Origin: a bacterium
Lineage (GTDB): Bacteria; Bdellovibrionota_B; Oligoflexia; Silvanigrellales; Silvanigrellaceae
Reading direction: 5' to 3'
Length of the DNA: 64,000 bases
Assembly (NCBI GenBank): GCA_009918675.1
Contig: RGDM01000001.1
Coordinates: 47,782-111,781, forward strand
The position numbers and the translations under genes were made by a program. Position 1 is the stretch's first letter. Each line of letters opens with the position of its first letter. Positions 45,097-53,914 of the stretch are shown in pieces. Under the pieces are notes generated by a model. That model saw nothing but the letters and a program-made list of their open reading frames with translations, did not search any database and was not told the origin of the DNA.

Positions 45097-47761
45097 CTTC
45101 GACCAACCATAACGATACAATTTTACGCCCGTTCTCTCGCAGCCGCTGGACTCGCTCGTGCTCGGGAGGTTCGAGCAAACACACCGACTTTTGCCCTATC
45201 GCATTTGTAATTGCCTGCGGGGTAAAAGCGTATGCCTCTGGACATGCAACCAAAACGGCTTTTCCCTGGGATTCCGTAAAACGGAATGAATTCACTCCAC
45301 CTTTAAGATCAACAATCTGCTCAGCTTTAGCCGTGCCAACAATGCGATGAATTAACGTCGCGGCATCGCTGCGCTTGCTCATGAGCTTCAGCTCTGCAGG
45401 CAGTGAGGCTGTGAATTTGGAATCTGCTGTTGCTGTTTCTGCAAAAGTCAAATCGACTGGAGTTTCATCATGAAACTTAAAGCGCAATCGCAATGGGAAA
45501 CGCCGACCTTGTCGTATGACGCGGCGTGATTCGCGGACGAATCGGCTATTGACCCGACCAATGACGTCTTCTCGTTGCCCACGTTTGGAGACTTGACGGA
45601 ACTGTTCGCCTGCCGGCAATAGCAACGAGTGCTGAACAGGCCAGCCATAGGCATCGGTAACTCGAATCCGAGCTGGAAGAGGCTGTGAGGTGTATTTTAA
45701 AAAACCACCAGCCGAATCTGAGTCAGTGAATAAAACCCCTTCCTGCAACAAACTTCTCACCGGTAAAGAACGTGTTGAAACGTCGCTATCGCTGAGCGAA
45801 AAACTCGCTGTTGTGGGTCGCAAAGAAACGACAGTTGATTTCTGCCACAAACGTCGAGACTCCACCGGAAATTTTACATCGCTGATCCCAAAATTTTCCC
45901 AGAGACTGCGCGCAAGGTCGATATGTGAGCTGACCACTGAAGTTGCAATAAGTGATTCACCTCGACCATTTCCACTTGAATTTGCGAAGGCAATTCCAAG
46001 CGGAACACGCAATGATTCTTCGTTAATAAGTAGGTCTTCCTTGAAGGTGGGCTTGCTTACATCAGAGCGAGATAGATTCAAGCCGAGGTCAAATCCTCGC
46101 TCTGCGGTGACAATAAAATCCATCTTCGAAAAAATTTCAGAGCGAAAAAGCTCACCAAAGTGCCATTCAAGTTCCCTATCGAGAGTGCGAAGATGCGAAA
46201 ACAGCACGGCATCCATTAGACCTCGCTGAATCCCACCAAATAAAAGATCTTTAAATGCAAATTCTGATATCGTTGGACGCCAGGGCGCATGCATTCCATT
46301 CAGACGCACTATGAGGAAGATGGGCGCTGAAGATTCCTCTTCTATCACTTTCATAAGTTGCGAGAGTACAAGTCTCGGTTCGTAAGTTTCGTTGCTTACG
46401 CGAATGGTTACATCGGGAGTCACTGATTGCAACAACTCTTGAGCGTCTAAATGACCCAACAGAACCACCCGATAACCCTGTGCTCTTAATCGCTCTATAA
46501 GCTGATTTTCTTTTTGGTTGGCAGAACCTAAAATAGAGTTCTGTAATCCAATCAGTGTTTTGAACGATTCGCGTTCGCGAGTGTCAAGCGTATGATGCTG
46601 AGTAAATTGAAAAGTTCCAGGGCGCCTTAAAAATTCCGAGAGCCAAGGCATAACCTTAACATCACTTGCGACGTCGGCATTGAGAGAGTTGAAAAGCATC
46701 AATAACGTCGGCCGTTTATTTGTAAGCATCGGACGAGAATCTGCCTGCGGAAAAGACCACTCGAAGCCATGCAGCAAGACAGCACAGGCATTGGCATCGC
46801 CGCTTCCTGCAAGTCTCTCGACTCGAAACCTGAGAAAAGTTTCGCCTGCAGGCAGCGTGAGAGCGAGTGGACTTGAAACAAGATCTGACTGTCGCATTGC
46901 AAATTCAGGCATCAATCTTTCTTGCAAATGCCGCGTCAATGGACTCTTCAACAAACGATTTTTGCCGGCAGTCTTCGTATCAAATGATGTAGCAAAGATG
47001 ATCTGCCCAACGTCACTCATCACCTGTAGCTTGCATTCGACTTCAGCAAGTTCGCTTGGAATGGGTCGATAGCGCAAACGTAAAACTCTTTGGGAAGTTT
47101 GCAGGGGGAATTTAAACAGCAGATCAGCTTCCGCACTGAGCTTCCAGCCCCGTCTCATTTCCTCATGCGCACTCCCTTGTCCCTGCAATAGAACGCCCTC
47201 AGCGGAATGCGGATCGAGGGTTCTAAAATCAAAAAACAAGTCGGTGGGAGAGTGAGCTGTTCCGGTCGTCTGCAGCGCAGAGGTGTTTGGGTTTTCCGCC
47301 AACTTAAGCACTGAAGGAACAACAGCTTCGGCGGAGAACACGGCTCTCATATTCAAGGCACTCTGCATTTTTGTAATGCGCTGCGGCACAGGGAGATACA
47401 CACGGACTGCAAAAAACACCAAAAGAGGCAGCGTACAAACAAAAAAGGCAGCCATAAATTTCGCAGAGAGAAGAGTGGGAAACTGCAGCCAGCGTATAAA
47501 TGAATACAGAGCGTCGAGAGCTCCGCGCAAAAAAAACGGCCCACGGCCAATCCGATATCGCTGCACCTTCAGCTGAGCAACCAGCGCCCTGCGGCGGTAG
47601 CGCTCCAAGGTTTGCGTCGAGACAACCGTTTGAGCCCACTCTCCCCAAGGCAAACTTATTCCATGGCAAGCCATCCAAAGTGTAAAACGGCCCATCGACT
47701 GTTCAGCAGCTGCGAACAAGGCGCGGAGGAGGAGCAATTTGGATTTTACCGTTCGATTCAA
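44999..47761 (-). CDS. Membrane-anchored degenerate sulfatase/alkaline-phosphatase-fold protein (second of pair)
   Basis: A 920-residue protein with one clear membrane segment near residues 105-125 and a large external part. Residues 370-680 follow the sulfatase-fold order: PTLLMLFNSLNAD, MPWLSEFL, GYRVVLLG, IFLIVRLNGMHAPW, TLDRELEWHFGEL, DFIVTAERGFDLG, LRVPLGIAFA and SSHIDLARSLWENFGIS. The metal motifs are lost: the first acidic ligand position reads FNS and the DHG motif reads ERG. This predicts no normal metallohydrolase activity. The remaining C-terminal region is beta-rich and of unknown type. The start is TTG with AGGGAG upstream, 22 bases after the preceding gene. It probably acts as a binding or scaffolding protein at the envelope. 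Confidence 0.7.
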   Translation of the reverse strand: MNRTVKSKLLLLRALFAAAEQSMGRFTLWMACHGISLPWGEWAQTVVSTQTLERYRRRALVAQLKVQRYRIGRGPFFLRGALDALYSFIRWLQFPTLLSAKFMAAFFVCTLPLLVFFAVRVYLPVPQRITKMQSALNMRAVFSAEAVVPSVLKLAENPNTSALQTTGTAHSPTDLFFDFRTLDPHSAEGVLLQGQGSAHEEMRRGWKLSAEADLLFKFPLQTSQRVLRLRYRPIPSELAEVECKLQVMSDVGQIIFATSFDTKTAGKNRLLKSPLTRHLQERLMPEFAMRQSDLVSSPLALTLPAGETFLRFRVERLAGSGDANACAVLLHGFEWSFPQADSRPMLTNKRPTLLMLFNSLNADVASDVKVMPWLSEFLRRPGTFQFTQHHTLDTRERESFKTLIGLQNSILGSANQKENQLIERLRAQGYRVVLLGHLDAQELLQSVTPDVTIRVSNETYEPRLVLSQLMKVIEEESSAPIFLIVRLNGMHAPWRPTISEFAFKDLLFGGIQRGLMDAVLFSHLRTLDRELEWHFGELFRSEIFSKMDFIVTAERGFDLGLNLSRSDVSKPTFKEDLLINEESLRVPLGIAFANSSGNGRGESLIATSVVSSHIDLARSLWENFGISDVKFPVESRRLWQKSTVVSLRPTTASFSLSDSDVSTRSLPVRSLLQEGVLFTDSDSAGGFLKYTSQPLPARIRVTDAYGWPVQHSLLLPAGEQFRQVSKRGQREDVIGRVNSRFVRESRRVIRQGRRFPLRLRFKFHDETPVDLTFAETATADSKFTASLPAELKLMSKRSDAATLIHRIVGTAKAEQIVDLKGGVNSFRFTESQGKAVLVACPEAYAFTPQAITNAIGQKSVCLLEPPEHERVQRLRENGRKIVSLWLVEDENQICKEQVEDEREEGEFADCNEASPSGLGR

Positions 47762-47782
47762 AACAAAGCTCCCTAAAACCCA

Positions 47783-49624
47783 TCAACGCTCAAGAAGGCG
47801 GACCCGGCGAAAAGGCTCCGAATACGCTTGACGCCCATTCCCCAAACTTAAAATTTCTACGCCTGTCCCACGAAGAAATTCATCCATTTGCCGATTCAAC
47901 TCGAGCGCAATTGCCGGGTCACTGACTGCAACTTCTTCTGGAACAAGCATTTGTCTTCCATTTTGAGCAAGTCGGTTTTTATCGAAAACCTTGAAGACTC
48001 TGCTCACGGCGCCCTCATGGGTTTCTTGTAATTCGAGTCGGTATCCATCAGCACTCAGCCATCCACGTTTTCGAAAAACAGCCCCTAGCTGCGGAATATC
48101 GATTTCTTGATAAACCAAATCGCGCGGAAAAAGTGATGGGCGTTCGCTGAGATCGAAGAGTGCCGCGCCATCGCACTGACTCACAAGCGACGACAGCCTC
48201 AAGCGGGCCGCCAAACTAGCACCCAAGTCAATTCCTCTAACAAGGCTTGGAGGTGGTTGAGACAATGAAGTTTCAGCCAAACTTCCTGGCATCCAAACAG
48301 AAACGCTTGCAGAGGTTGAACGCAGCGACAACTCAAGGTTGGACGTTCGATCAAGCACCCCAAAAGGCAGCTCAACCAAGACAAAAAGCATATTTTTTAA
48401 CCAACCTTGCTGCGCCAAAGAATCTAAGAAGGTGGCAAACTCGTTAAAGTCATCTGACGTCTGTTTACGACCATCACGCGACAACAAAGATGCAGTTACA
48501 AATGCAGGCTCACCTTTCGAGACTGCAAGCGAAAGAGCTTCGCGAACCTGCGCCATTTGCACACCAGGCGTATAAAAAACTCGCGAAGGTAACAAGAGGC
48601 CAAACCTGCGAAATAATTTTATATGCGCATAGCTTCGCGAGAGAATTTTGAGCGCTTCACTGGTTTCGCCTGCGCTTGCAGTGTGCAGCAGGCTGACGGA
48701 ATAACCCGCCGAATCGAGCGCGGCAGGGACAAAAAATTCATTTATTCCGCGAGCAAGATTTCGCCCGGAATTGGCAGTTTGTCCAATCAAGCGAATGGGG
48801 TATCGACATTGTAAAATTTCGTCAAATTTTGCTGAGGTGTCTGGACTCCCAAAGACAACTGAAGAATGAAATATAGGTTCACCTAAGCGCTTTTGCAGTT
48901 CTTCTGACTGTATCGGGTGATCGACCGCAAAAAGAATGACTGACGGTCGGAGTTCGCGTCTGTCAGCTGCAGCGATTGCAGGAACGGGGCGAACATTAGC
49001 GACTGACCAAAGCAACGATCCGCCTAAAAGAACACAGAGCACAAGCAGCATGGATTGCACGAGCGAGCGATTGGCGAGATCTTCTTCCTCAGGAGCCAGC
49101 GCTAATCGATCGAGGTTAAGTCGCTCGTATTGAGCAGTCAGCTGCCTTGCTAAAGCGGCCAGTGACACCGCGGCAGTGAGCATAATAAGTGAAAACTGAA
49201 ACAAACGTGGAGTATTGACGCCACCCCAAATCAGCCAAACCGATGCGCGCTCAGGGATTGGAAAGCGAGAAAATGCTCCAGCAACGCCTGCGCAGATAAG
49301 AGAAATGACAATGGCTAATTCGATCCGCAATGCAATTCCAAGGAGTGTCCACGCTGCGGCGACACACTGAAGAGTGAGAAGCGCCGGAACAGCGGCAGGC
49401 CCGAGGTCTTGCAAAAAATTCTTCCAGTGCAACGAAAATCGTGTCCAACTCGCCACAGGATGAGCAGACAAGGCCGGAATTTGATAAAGCTGCGTGCGAA
49501 GTTCATGCACAAAAAGCAAAACGATCCATAAAAGGAGCAAAAACACGCTCTGAAGTGCATAGCGTGCAAGCAACCTTCGACCAAATTCTTGCCACGTCTG
49601 AACCTTTGCACTCTGATTTAACAC
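47783..49624 (-). CDS. Polytopic membrane protein with degenerate sulfatase-like domain (first of pair)
   Basis: A 613-residue protein. About five hydrophobic segments lie in residues 20-215 (SVFLLLLWIVLLFV, AIVISLICAGVAGAF, LIMLTAAVSLAALA, SMLLVLCVLLGGSLLWSV). They resemble the membrane part of LTA-synthase-type enzymes. The rest is external and faintly keeps the sulfatase order: PSVILFAVDHP, DSAGYSVSLLH, FLDSLAQQGWLKNMLFVLVE, SVSVWMPGS and RGIDLGASLAARL. No DHG, metal aspartates or nucleophile Thr/Ser context is left. The start is GTG. It heads a probable three-gene transcript with the next pseudo-sulfatase and nth. Confidence 0.65.
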   Translation of the reverse strand: MLNQSAKVQTWQEFGRRLLARYALQSVFLLLLWIVLLFVHELRTQLYQIPALSAHPVASWTRFSLHWKNFLQDLGPAAVPALLTLQCVAAAWTLLGIALRIELAIVISLICAGVAGAFSRFPIPERASVWLIWGGVNTPRLFQFSLIMLTAAVSLAALARQLTAQYERLNLDRLALAPEEEDLANRSLVQSMLLVLCVLLGGSLLWSVANVRPVPAIAAADRRELRPSVILFAVDHPIQSEELQKRLGEPIFHSSVVFGSPDTSAKFDEILQCRYPIRLIGQTANSGRNLARGINEFFVPAALDSAGYSVSLLHTASAGETSEALKILSRSYAHIKLFRRFGLLLPSRVFYTPGVQMAQVREALSLAVSKGEPAFVTASLLSRDGRKQTSDDFNEFATFLDSLAQQGWLKNMLFVLVELPFGVLDRTSNLELSLRSTSASVSVWMPGSLAETSLSQPPPSLVRGIDLGASLAARLRLSSLVSQCDGAALFDLSERPSLFPRDLVYQEIDIPQLGAVFRKRGWLSADGYRLELQETHEGAVSRVFKVFDKNRLAQNGRQMLVPEEVAVSDPAIALELNRQMDEFLRGTGVEILSLGNGRQAYSEPFRRVRLLER

Positions 49625-49716
49625 ATTGTCTGCCCCCGAAACGGTCTCAGCTAAATATCAGCAGAGTTTAAAAAATCACTCGTGAGAGAGCACTAATATG
49701 GCCTTTGGATTGAGAC

Positions 49717-49744
49717 TTGACAAATGATGCCACGCTCAAGTAAC
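49717..49744 (+). promoter_or_regulatory. Candidate promoter of the tRNA-Gly pair
   Basis: A perfect TTGACA at 49717-49722 stands 39 bases before the first tRNA-Gly. The best -10 (AGTAAC after 16 bases) is weak, matching only three positions, so the site is supported mainly by the -35 box and position. Confidence 0.45.
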
Positions 49745-49760
49745 ACCCGTTTCACTTCGA

Positions 49761-49837
49761 GCGGGAATAGCTCAGTTGGCTAGAGCATCGCCTTGCCATG
49801 GCGAGGGTCGGGGGTTCGAGTCCCCTTTCCCGCTCCA
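49761..49837 (+). tRNA. tRNA-Gly (anticodon GCC), copy 1
   Basis: 77 bases with encoded CCA. The acceptor stem is GCGGGAA/TTCCCGC. The anticodon loop TTGCCAT gives GCC. The T arm is GGGGTTCGAGTCCCC. An 8-base inverted repeat (CACTTCGA and TCGAAGTG) lies immediately outside its two ends. Confidence 0.97.
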
Positions 49838-49855
49838 TCGAAGTGGTTGCCTTTT

Positions 49856-49932
49856 GCGGGAATAGCTCAGTTGGCTAGAGCATCGCCTTGCCATGGCGAG
49901 GGTCGGGGGTTCGAGTCCCCTTTCCCGCTCCA
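49856..49932 (+). tRNA. tRNA-Gly (anticodon GCC), copy 2
   Basis: Identical in sequence to the copy at 49761-49837, 18 bases after it on the same strand, and with CCA encoded. The two form a tandem pair that is probably cut from one precursor. Confidence 0.97.
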
Positions 49933-50215
49933 ATCTCTCACCCACAAAATTTTCACGATAACAGCGCTGGACCGTCGAAAGATGGAGATATTTGCTCTGC
50001 TCTAACGTTGCTGTTTTCATCACAAGCTGCGGAAATGGCCGACAAATTTTATTTTCTTGTTTTATAGTTATACATAAATGACGCGTATCTTTTGAATTTC
50101 TCAGCACTATCTTGCAAGTGAGTCACGATAGTTCTCTTTTCCCAGTCACAATTCTCGCGTACCCTCTCGCTCACAAACGCAATCTGTACTGATTGAGAGT
50201 TGGAGCACTGCACCC

Positions 50216-50518
50216 ATGGCCTTGAAACACATCGTCGCAAAGCAAATCAAAACGACGCGCCTGCAGATGGGCTTGACCCAAGCGGAGTTGGCCAGACGAG
50301 CGGGAATATCAATTCGCTATCTCTCTCGACTCGAAACTGAACCGCAGAATCTATCGCTCGACGTCCTTGAAGAAATTGCCAAAGCGTTGCGAGTCTCGCC
50401 ATCCGACCTACTGAGCCTTCAGAAGGCCAAGAAAGTGGAAGACAATTCCCCCGAATCGTTGATCATGGAAGCGCAGCGCTTACTTGATTTGGCGGGTCAT
50501 TCTCTCAAGTCTCGCTGA
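50216..50518 (+). CDS. XRE-family helix-turn-helix regulator
   Basis: A 100-residue single-domain DNA-binding protein. Residues 6-62 are a Cro/CI-type HTH: RLQMGLTQAELARRAGISIR, then YLSRLETEPQNLSLDVLEEI and AKALRVSPSDLL. The C-terminal 35 residues are polar and helical with no effector domain. It stands alone between the tRNA-Gly pair and a lysozyme-like lipoprotein, with no toxin gene beside it. Targets are unknown. Confidence 0.9.
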   Translation: MALKHIVAKQIKTTRLQMGLTQAELARRAGISIRYLSRLETEPQNLSLDVLEEIAKALRVSPSDLLSLQKAKKVEDNSPESLIMEAQRLLDLAGHSLKSR

Positions 50519-50685
50519 TCAATCAGCGCGCACACCTTTCGTTAAATTTAGACACTGAACAATCCTTAGACGACGTTTCTGCTGGCAGAAAATCGAAAAA
50601 ACACAAAAAAAGTGAATACTTAATCTTTGGCATGCAACCTGCTTCACAGGGTTCACTGTTTAAATCTGTGTGTTAGGGGGCCGTC

Positions 50686-51144
50686 ATGGTTAATGCTGAG
50701 AATTTTCTCGTCAAAACCCTCGTTGCCGCAACAGCTCTTTTCTTTGCTCAATCATGCGGACGCAGCAATGTTGCTCAAGAAGCAGCGACACTCACAACTC
50801 AAGGCCCCTTCGTTCCTCAATCTGAAGTCACAAAACATGTGCAGAATGCGGGATTCCAGGGTTGGGAAATTCATGCCGCTGCTGCGATTGCTGAGTGCGA
50901 GTCGAGCAATGGACTCCGCTCTTTCGCCTACGGTGCAGGGAATCGACATACGGGTCTGTTTCAAATCTCCGATATCCATCGCTCGTTCTGCGGCTACGGA
51001 AATTTAAGCGTCGAAGAGTTCCGCAGCAAAATGACCTCGCCATCACTCAATGCTCAGTGTGCGCGCAAACTTTATGTGCGACGCGGGGATTTCAATGATT
51101 GGGATTGTTTCTACTTCGGCAGCTACAAGAAGTACCTGCGTTGA
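50686..51144 (+). CDS. Small lysozyme-like lipoprotein
   Basis: A 152-residue lipoprotein (signal ending FFAQSC, lipidated Cys24). The domain starts near residue 55. GWEIHAAAAIAECESSNGLR carries a likely catalytic glutamate (Glu70), then RHTGLFQISDIH is the GLxQI segment, and CARKLYVRRGDFNDWDCF has the Trp/Cys pattern of transglycosylase-like lysozymes. Four conserved-looking cysteines may form disulfides. GGGGG lies ahead of the ATG. It would act on peptidoglycan. It ends one base before the stop of the convergent small gene. Confidence 0.75.
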   Translation: MVNAENFLVKTLVAATALFFAQSCGRSNVAQEAATLTTQGPFVPQSEVTKHVQNAGFQGWEIHAAAAIAECESSNGLRSFAYGAGNRHTGLFQISDIHRSFCGYGNLSVEEFRSKMTSPSLNAQCARKLYVRRGDFNDWDCFYFGSYKKYLR

Positions 51145-51145
51145 G

Positions 51146-51442
51146 TTATTTCACGGTTGCTCGTTCGTATTTGCGGGCGAGCAACACGGATGCCTCGCTC
51201 TCGGGGTGTGCTATTGCAAGAGTATCGCCTGGCTGGAAGATCTCGTCATGCAAGAACTGGTCAACATAAAAAGTAATGACCGCATCCACTCGTCCCCGGT
51301 AGCTGAGAACTCCTGACAGCGGTACGCGACCTCGCCCTTGCCATAATTCGCCAACTGCGGAAGCACTTCGCTCATTCTCTCCTGCCTCATCCAGCAAATT
51401 CGTTTTTAATCGAAGTGTAAAAAGCCGCTCAGAGTTGTCCAT
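51146..51442 (-). CDS. Hypothetical small protein divergent from rarA
   Basis: A 98-residue protein, not recognised. It is soluble and beta-rich in the second half (GRVPLSGVLSYRG, DAVITFYVDQFLHDEIFQPG, DTLAIAHPESEASVLLARKY), ending in a basic tail. The sequence GGAGAGGGGC directly before ATG 51442 is a strong ribosome site and argues that this is a real gene; the frame opens 52 codons earlier without one. A small beta-barrel that binds a ligand or nucleotide is a guess only. Confidence 0.6.
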   Translation of the reverse strand: MDNSERLFTLRLKTNLLDEAGENERSASAVGELWQGRGRVPLSGVLSYRGRVDAVITFYVDQFLHDEIFQPGDTLAIAHPESEASVLLARKYERATVK

Positions 51443-51655
51443 GCCCCTCTCCAATGATCGCAGTCGGTCAAGCTTAGTGGGCAAAGAACCAGCTGTGGAG
51501 TGACGAGGGATGATTCTTTCCTTTCTGTAAGAAAGCATTTGCTCGGTCAGTTTGCCACTTTGCCACATGGAGTTGCGATCACTTGGCTCTCGTGGCATTT
51601 CAGGGCTTTAAGACTCGTTTCGGCCGCGTGGTCGGAAGATGAAGAGAGGCAAGGC

Positions 51656-52903
51656 TTGTTTCAAAAATCACCATTGGCAGATGTCTTGCGACCCGACGTA
51701 CATTCCCCGAGCGGCCTCATTGGACACGCAAAGAAACTTTGGGAGCGCGACCTCAACCAATGGTCGACGGGGCGCCGAGCTCACCTCGTTTTTTGGGGCC
51801 CACCCGGTTGCGGCAAAACGACACTCGCTCTTCTTCTGGGTGCATCGCAGGGCAGAAATGGCTTTCGCCAGTTGTCGGCTGTCCGAGATGGCATGGGCGA
51901 AATCAAAAAGGCATTGGAAGTACTCGACGGCGGTGGAATTCTATTCATCGATGAAATTCATCGACTCACGCGCCCTCAGCAAGACTTGCTGCTTCCTACG
52001 CTCGAATCGGGTGCCTGCTGGCTGATTGCGGCGACTACCGAAAACCCTTCTGCAGTCCTGAGTCCCGCTCTGCTGAGCCGGGTTCGAACGGTGCGCGTGC
52101 ATCCTCCAAAAAGCGAGGAAGTTCTCAACTTGCTTGAACGAGCTCTTTCAAGACAATTGGAAAGTTTTCCAGAACTCTTGTCCGAAGAGAAAATTTTGCG
52201 ACTGCGCGAGCAGTGGCTACCGGTGATTGCCACCCGCTCAGATGGCGACGTTCGCCTTGCACTTAATATCCTAGAGGGACTCACTGAAGCGCAGGCCGAG
52301 GAAACCGAACACGATTTAGTGAGCGGACAATTGCGAGCTTGGACCAGCAAGTCGCACTATGACTATGCGAGCGCAATGATTAAAAGTATGCGTGGCTCCG
52401 ATCCGGATGCCGCATTATTTTATGCACATGCCGCTATTGAATCTGGTGAAGATCCTCTATTTCTTCTCCGCCGCTGCGTTATTTTTGCGAGTGAGGACGT
52501 CGGAAACTCGGATCCTGCCGCATTAAGAATTGCGCTCGACTGCTTTGAAGCGTTTCAAAGAGTTGGCATGCCAGAGGGAAAGTATCCACTTGCTCAGGCT
52601 GTTTGTTACTTATCAGCGACAACAAAAAGCAATCGACTGTTGCAGGCACTGAACTCAGTTTCAAATTGGTGGTCAGCAGAAAGTACTGACAAAAATCGTG
52701 TTGCTCCGCCCGAGCAGCTCGTACTGAAAGGACATGAGCGCTACCGCTACCCACACGATTTTGCAGGCAGCTTTGTGCGTGAGCAGTATCTTCCAGATGC
52801 AATTGAACAACGAAGATGCCAGCAAGGGGCAGCATATCAGCCATCAGATTCAGGCTTCGAGGCCAGGCTCAAAGAGCGACTCAAATCACTTTGGAGTAGA
52901 TAA
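51656..52903 (+). CDS. rarA: RarA/MgsA-type recombination factor (AAA+ ATPase)
   Basis: A 415-residue AAA+ ATPase of the RarA/MgsA/WRNIP1 group, which works at stalled replication forks. After SPLADVLRPDVHSPSGLIGH come Walker A FWGPPGCGKTTLALLL, Walker B GGILFIDEIHRL, sensor 1 IAATTENPS and the arginine region SPALLSRVRTV. The C-terminal tetramer domain is clear: SMRGSDPDAALFYAHAAIES, CVIFASEDVGNSDP and YRYPHDFAGSFVREQYLP. The family's usual N terminus begins near LFQKSPLA, so TTG 51656 with GAGAGG six bases before it is chosen. The frame is open from 51500 but the extra 52 residues look non-coding. Confidence 0.9.
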   Translation: MFQKSPLADVLRPDVHSPSGLIGHAKKLWERDLNQWSTGRRAHLVFWGPPGCGKTTLALLLGASQGRNGFRQLSAVRDGMGEIKKALEVLDGGGILFIDEIHRLTRPQQDLLLPTLESGACWLIAATTENPSAVLSPALLSRVRTVRVHPPKSEEVLNLLERALSRQLESFPELLSEEKILRLREQWLPVIATRSDGDVRLALNILEGLTEAQAEETEHDLVSGQLRAWTSKSHYDYASAMIKSMRGSDPDAALFYAHAAIESGEDPLFLLRRCVIFASEDVGNSDPAALRIALDCFEAFQRVGMPEGKYPLAQAVCYLSATTKSNRLLQALNSVSNWWSAESTDKNRVAPPEQLVLKGHERYRYPHDFAGSFVREQYLPDAIEQRRCQQGAAYQPSDSGFEARLKERLKSLWSR

Positions 52904-53033
52904 CTCGCGCCAAAGTCATCACAACGCTCTAAATGTATGCAGACTAAATTTAATGCTGCCTTTGACATTTCAGCCGTTTGGGATTTTGATCTTTCTAAGT
53001 CTGTCGGAAGATAAATCGCAATGGGGTTGCGCA

Positions 53034-53897
53034 GTGGTGCAATTGAAGCAGAAGTTGAGATTTGTTGCGTGCGCTGTTGCTGTCGCATTGTCCTGGAATT
53101 CCGGTATTTCCACAGCGGCGGGTATCAAGTCCAAGGACACACTCAAACTCGATGACGGAACAGAGCTGTCGCTCACTTGGCTTATTCCAAAATTTGAAAA
53201 CGCAGCTCCCCGTGCATTGGTTATCCTGCAACATGGAATGATGCGTCGGGCCGAAAAAATGCTCTCGATAGCGCACGGGTTGCTGGCAAAAAATATCGAA
53301 GTTGTGTTGCCGGATGTCTCTGATTCACAATTCCTCGATCCACTGTTCCCAGAGAGTTTTGTGCGTGCATTTGGAAAAAAAAGGCTCGACCCTGCAGGAC
53401 AATCTCTACCGAATCGACTTTTGCTTGCTGGATTCTCAGCAGGCGCGCGCTTCTTGAGTCACGTCGCTGCACTGTTACCAAACGAAGAGCAGTCTTTGCG
53501 AGGGGTTCTTTTGCTCGACCCCGTGGTTGGTGAACTCCCCGAACAACAGCTCGGTCCACGTCTTCAGGTCCCTTACTTCACCATCCTCGCGAAACCGAGT
53601 CGCTGCAACGCAGAAGGAAATGTCTTTTCACTGCTCGAATCAGGTCGCTTTCAAACCATCGGATTCCGATTGAAAACAGCAAGTCACTGTGACTTTGAAG
53701 GGCAAAGTTCAGACATGCTTTGTTACCTTTACTGCGGTCAGTCCTCTCACAAAAACTCAGATGCAATAAAATTCTTTGCAACGGAATGGATCTCAGGACT
53801 GATTGATTCTGATAGTCCGCATTCGGATTATTTGCCCGGTGGCAAGGTTTTTGAAAATTGGCAGCAACTCGGAATTTTCGACACGGTCTTTAAGTAA
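53034..53897 (+). CDS. Exported alpha/beta hydrolase
   Basis: A 287-residue protein with a Sec signal peptide (FVACAVAVALSWNSGISTAAG). The fold is alpha/beta hydrolase: LVILQHGMMRRAE is the oxyanion strand, and LLLAGFSAGARFL carries the nucleophile elbow GxSxG (Ser135). LLLDPVVG follows, and a late TASHCDFEGQ supplies the probable histidine. GTG 53034 is favoured because GGGG stands seven bases upstream and the signal begins there. Substrate unknown. Esterase or dienelactone-hydrolase-like activity is possible. It follows rarA by 130 bases. Confidence 0.72.
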   Translation: MVQLKQKLRFVACAVAVALSWNSGISTAAGIKSKDTLKLDDGTELSLTWLIPKFENAAPRALVILQHGMMRRAEKMLSIAHGLLAKNIEVVLPDVSDSQFLDPLFPESFVRAFGKKRLDPAGQSLPNRLLLAGFSAGARFLSHVAALLPNEEQSLRGVLLLDPVVGELPEQQLGPRLQVPYFTILAKPSRCNAEGNVFSLLESGRFQTIGFRLKTASHCDFEGQSSDMLCYLYCGQSSHKNSDAIKFFATEWISGLIDSDSPHSDYLPGGKVFENWQQLGIFDTVFK

Positions 53898-53914
53898 GAC
53901 ACGCTTCGTCTCTG

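Noticed and set aside
49772..50107. Minus-strand open frame with RGLEPPTLAMARRCSS-type sequence
   Set aside because: It runs through both tRNA-Gly genes. This peptide is a familiar artefact of reading tRNA genes as protein.
51500..51655. Upstream GTG start for rarA, adding 52 residues
   Set aside because: The extra sequence is not like the family's N terminus, has no good ribosome site, and lies in the promoter region shared with the divergent small gene.
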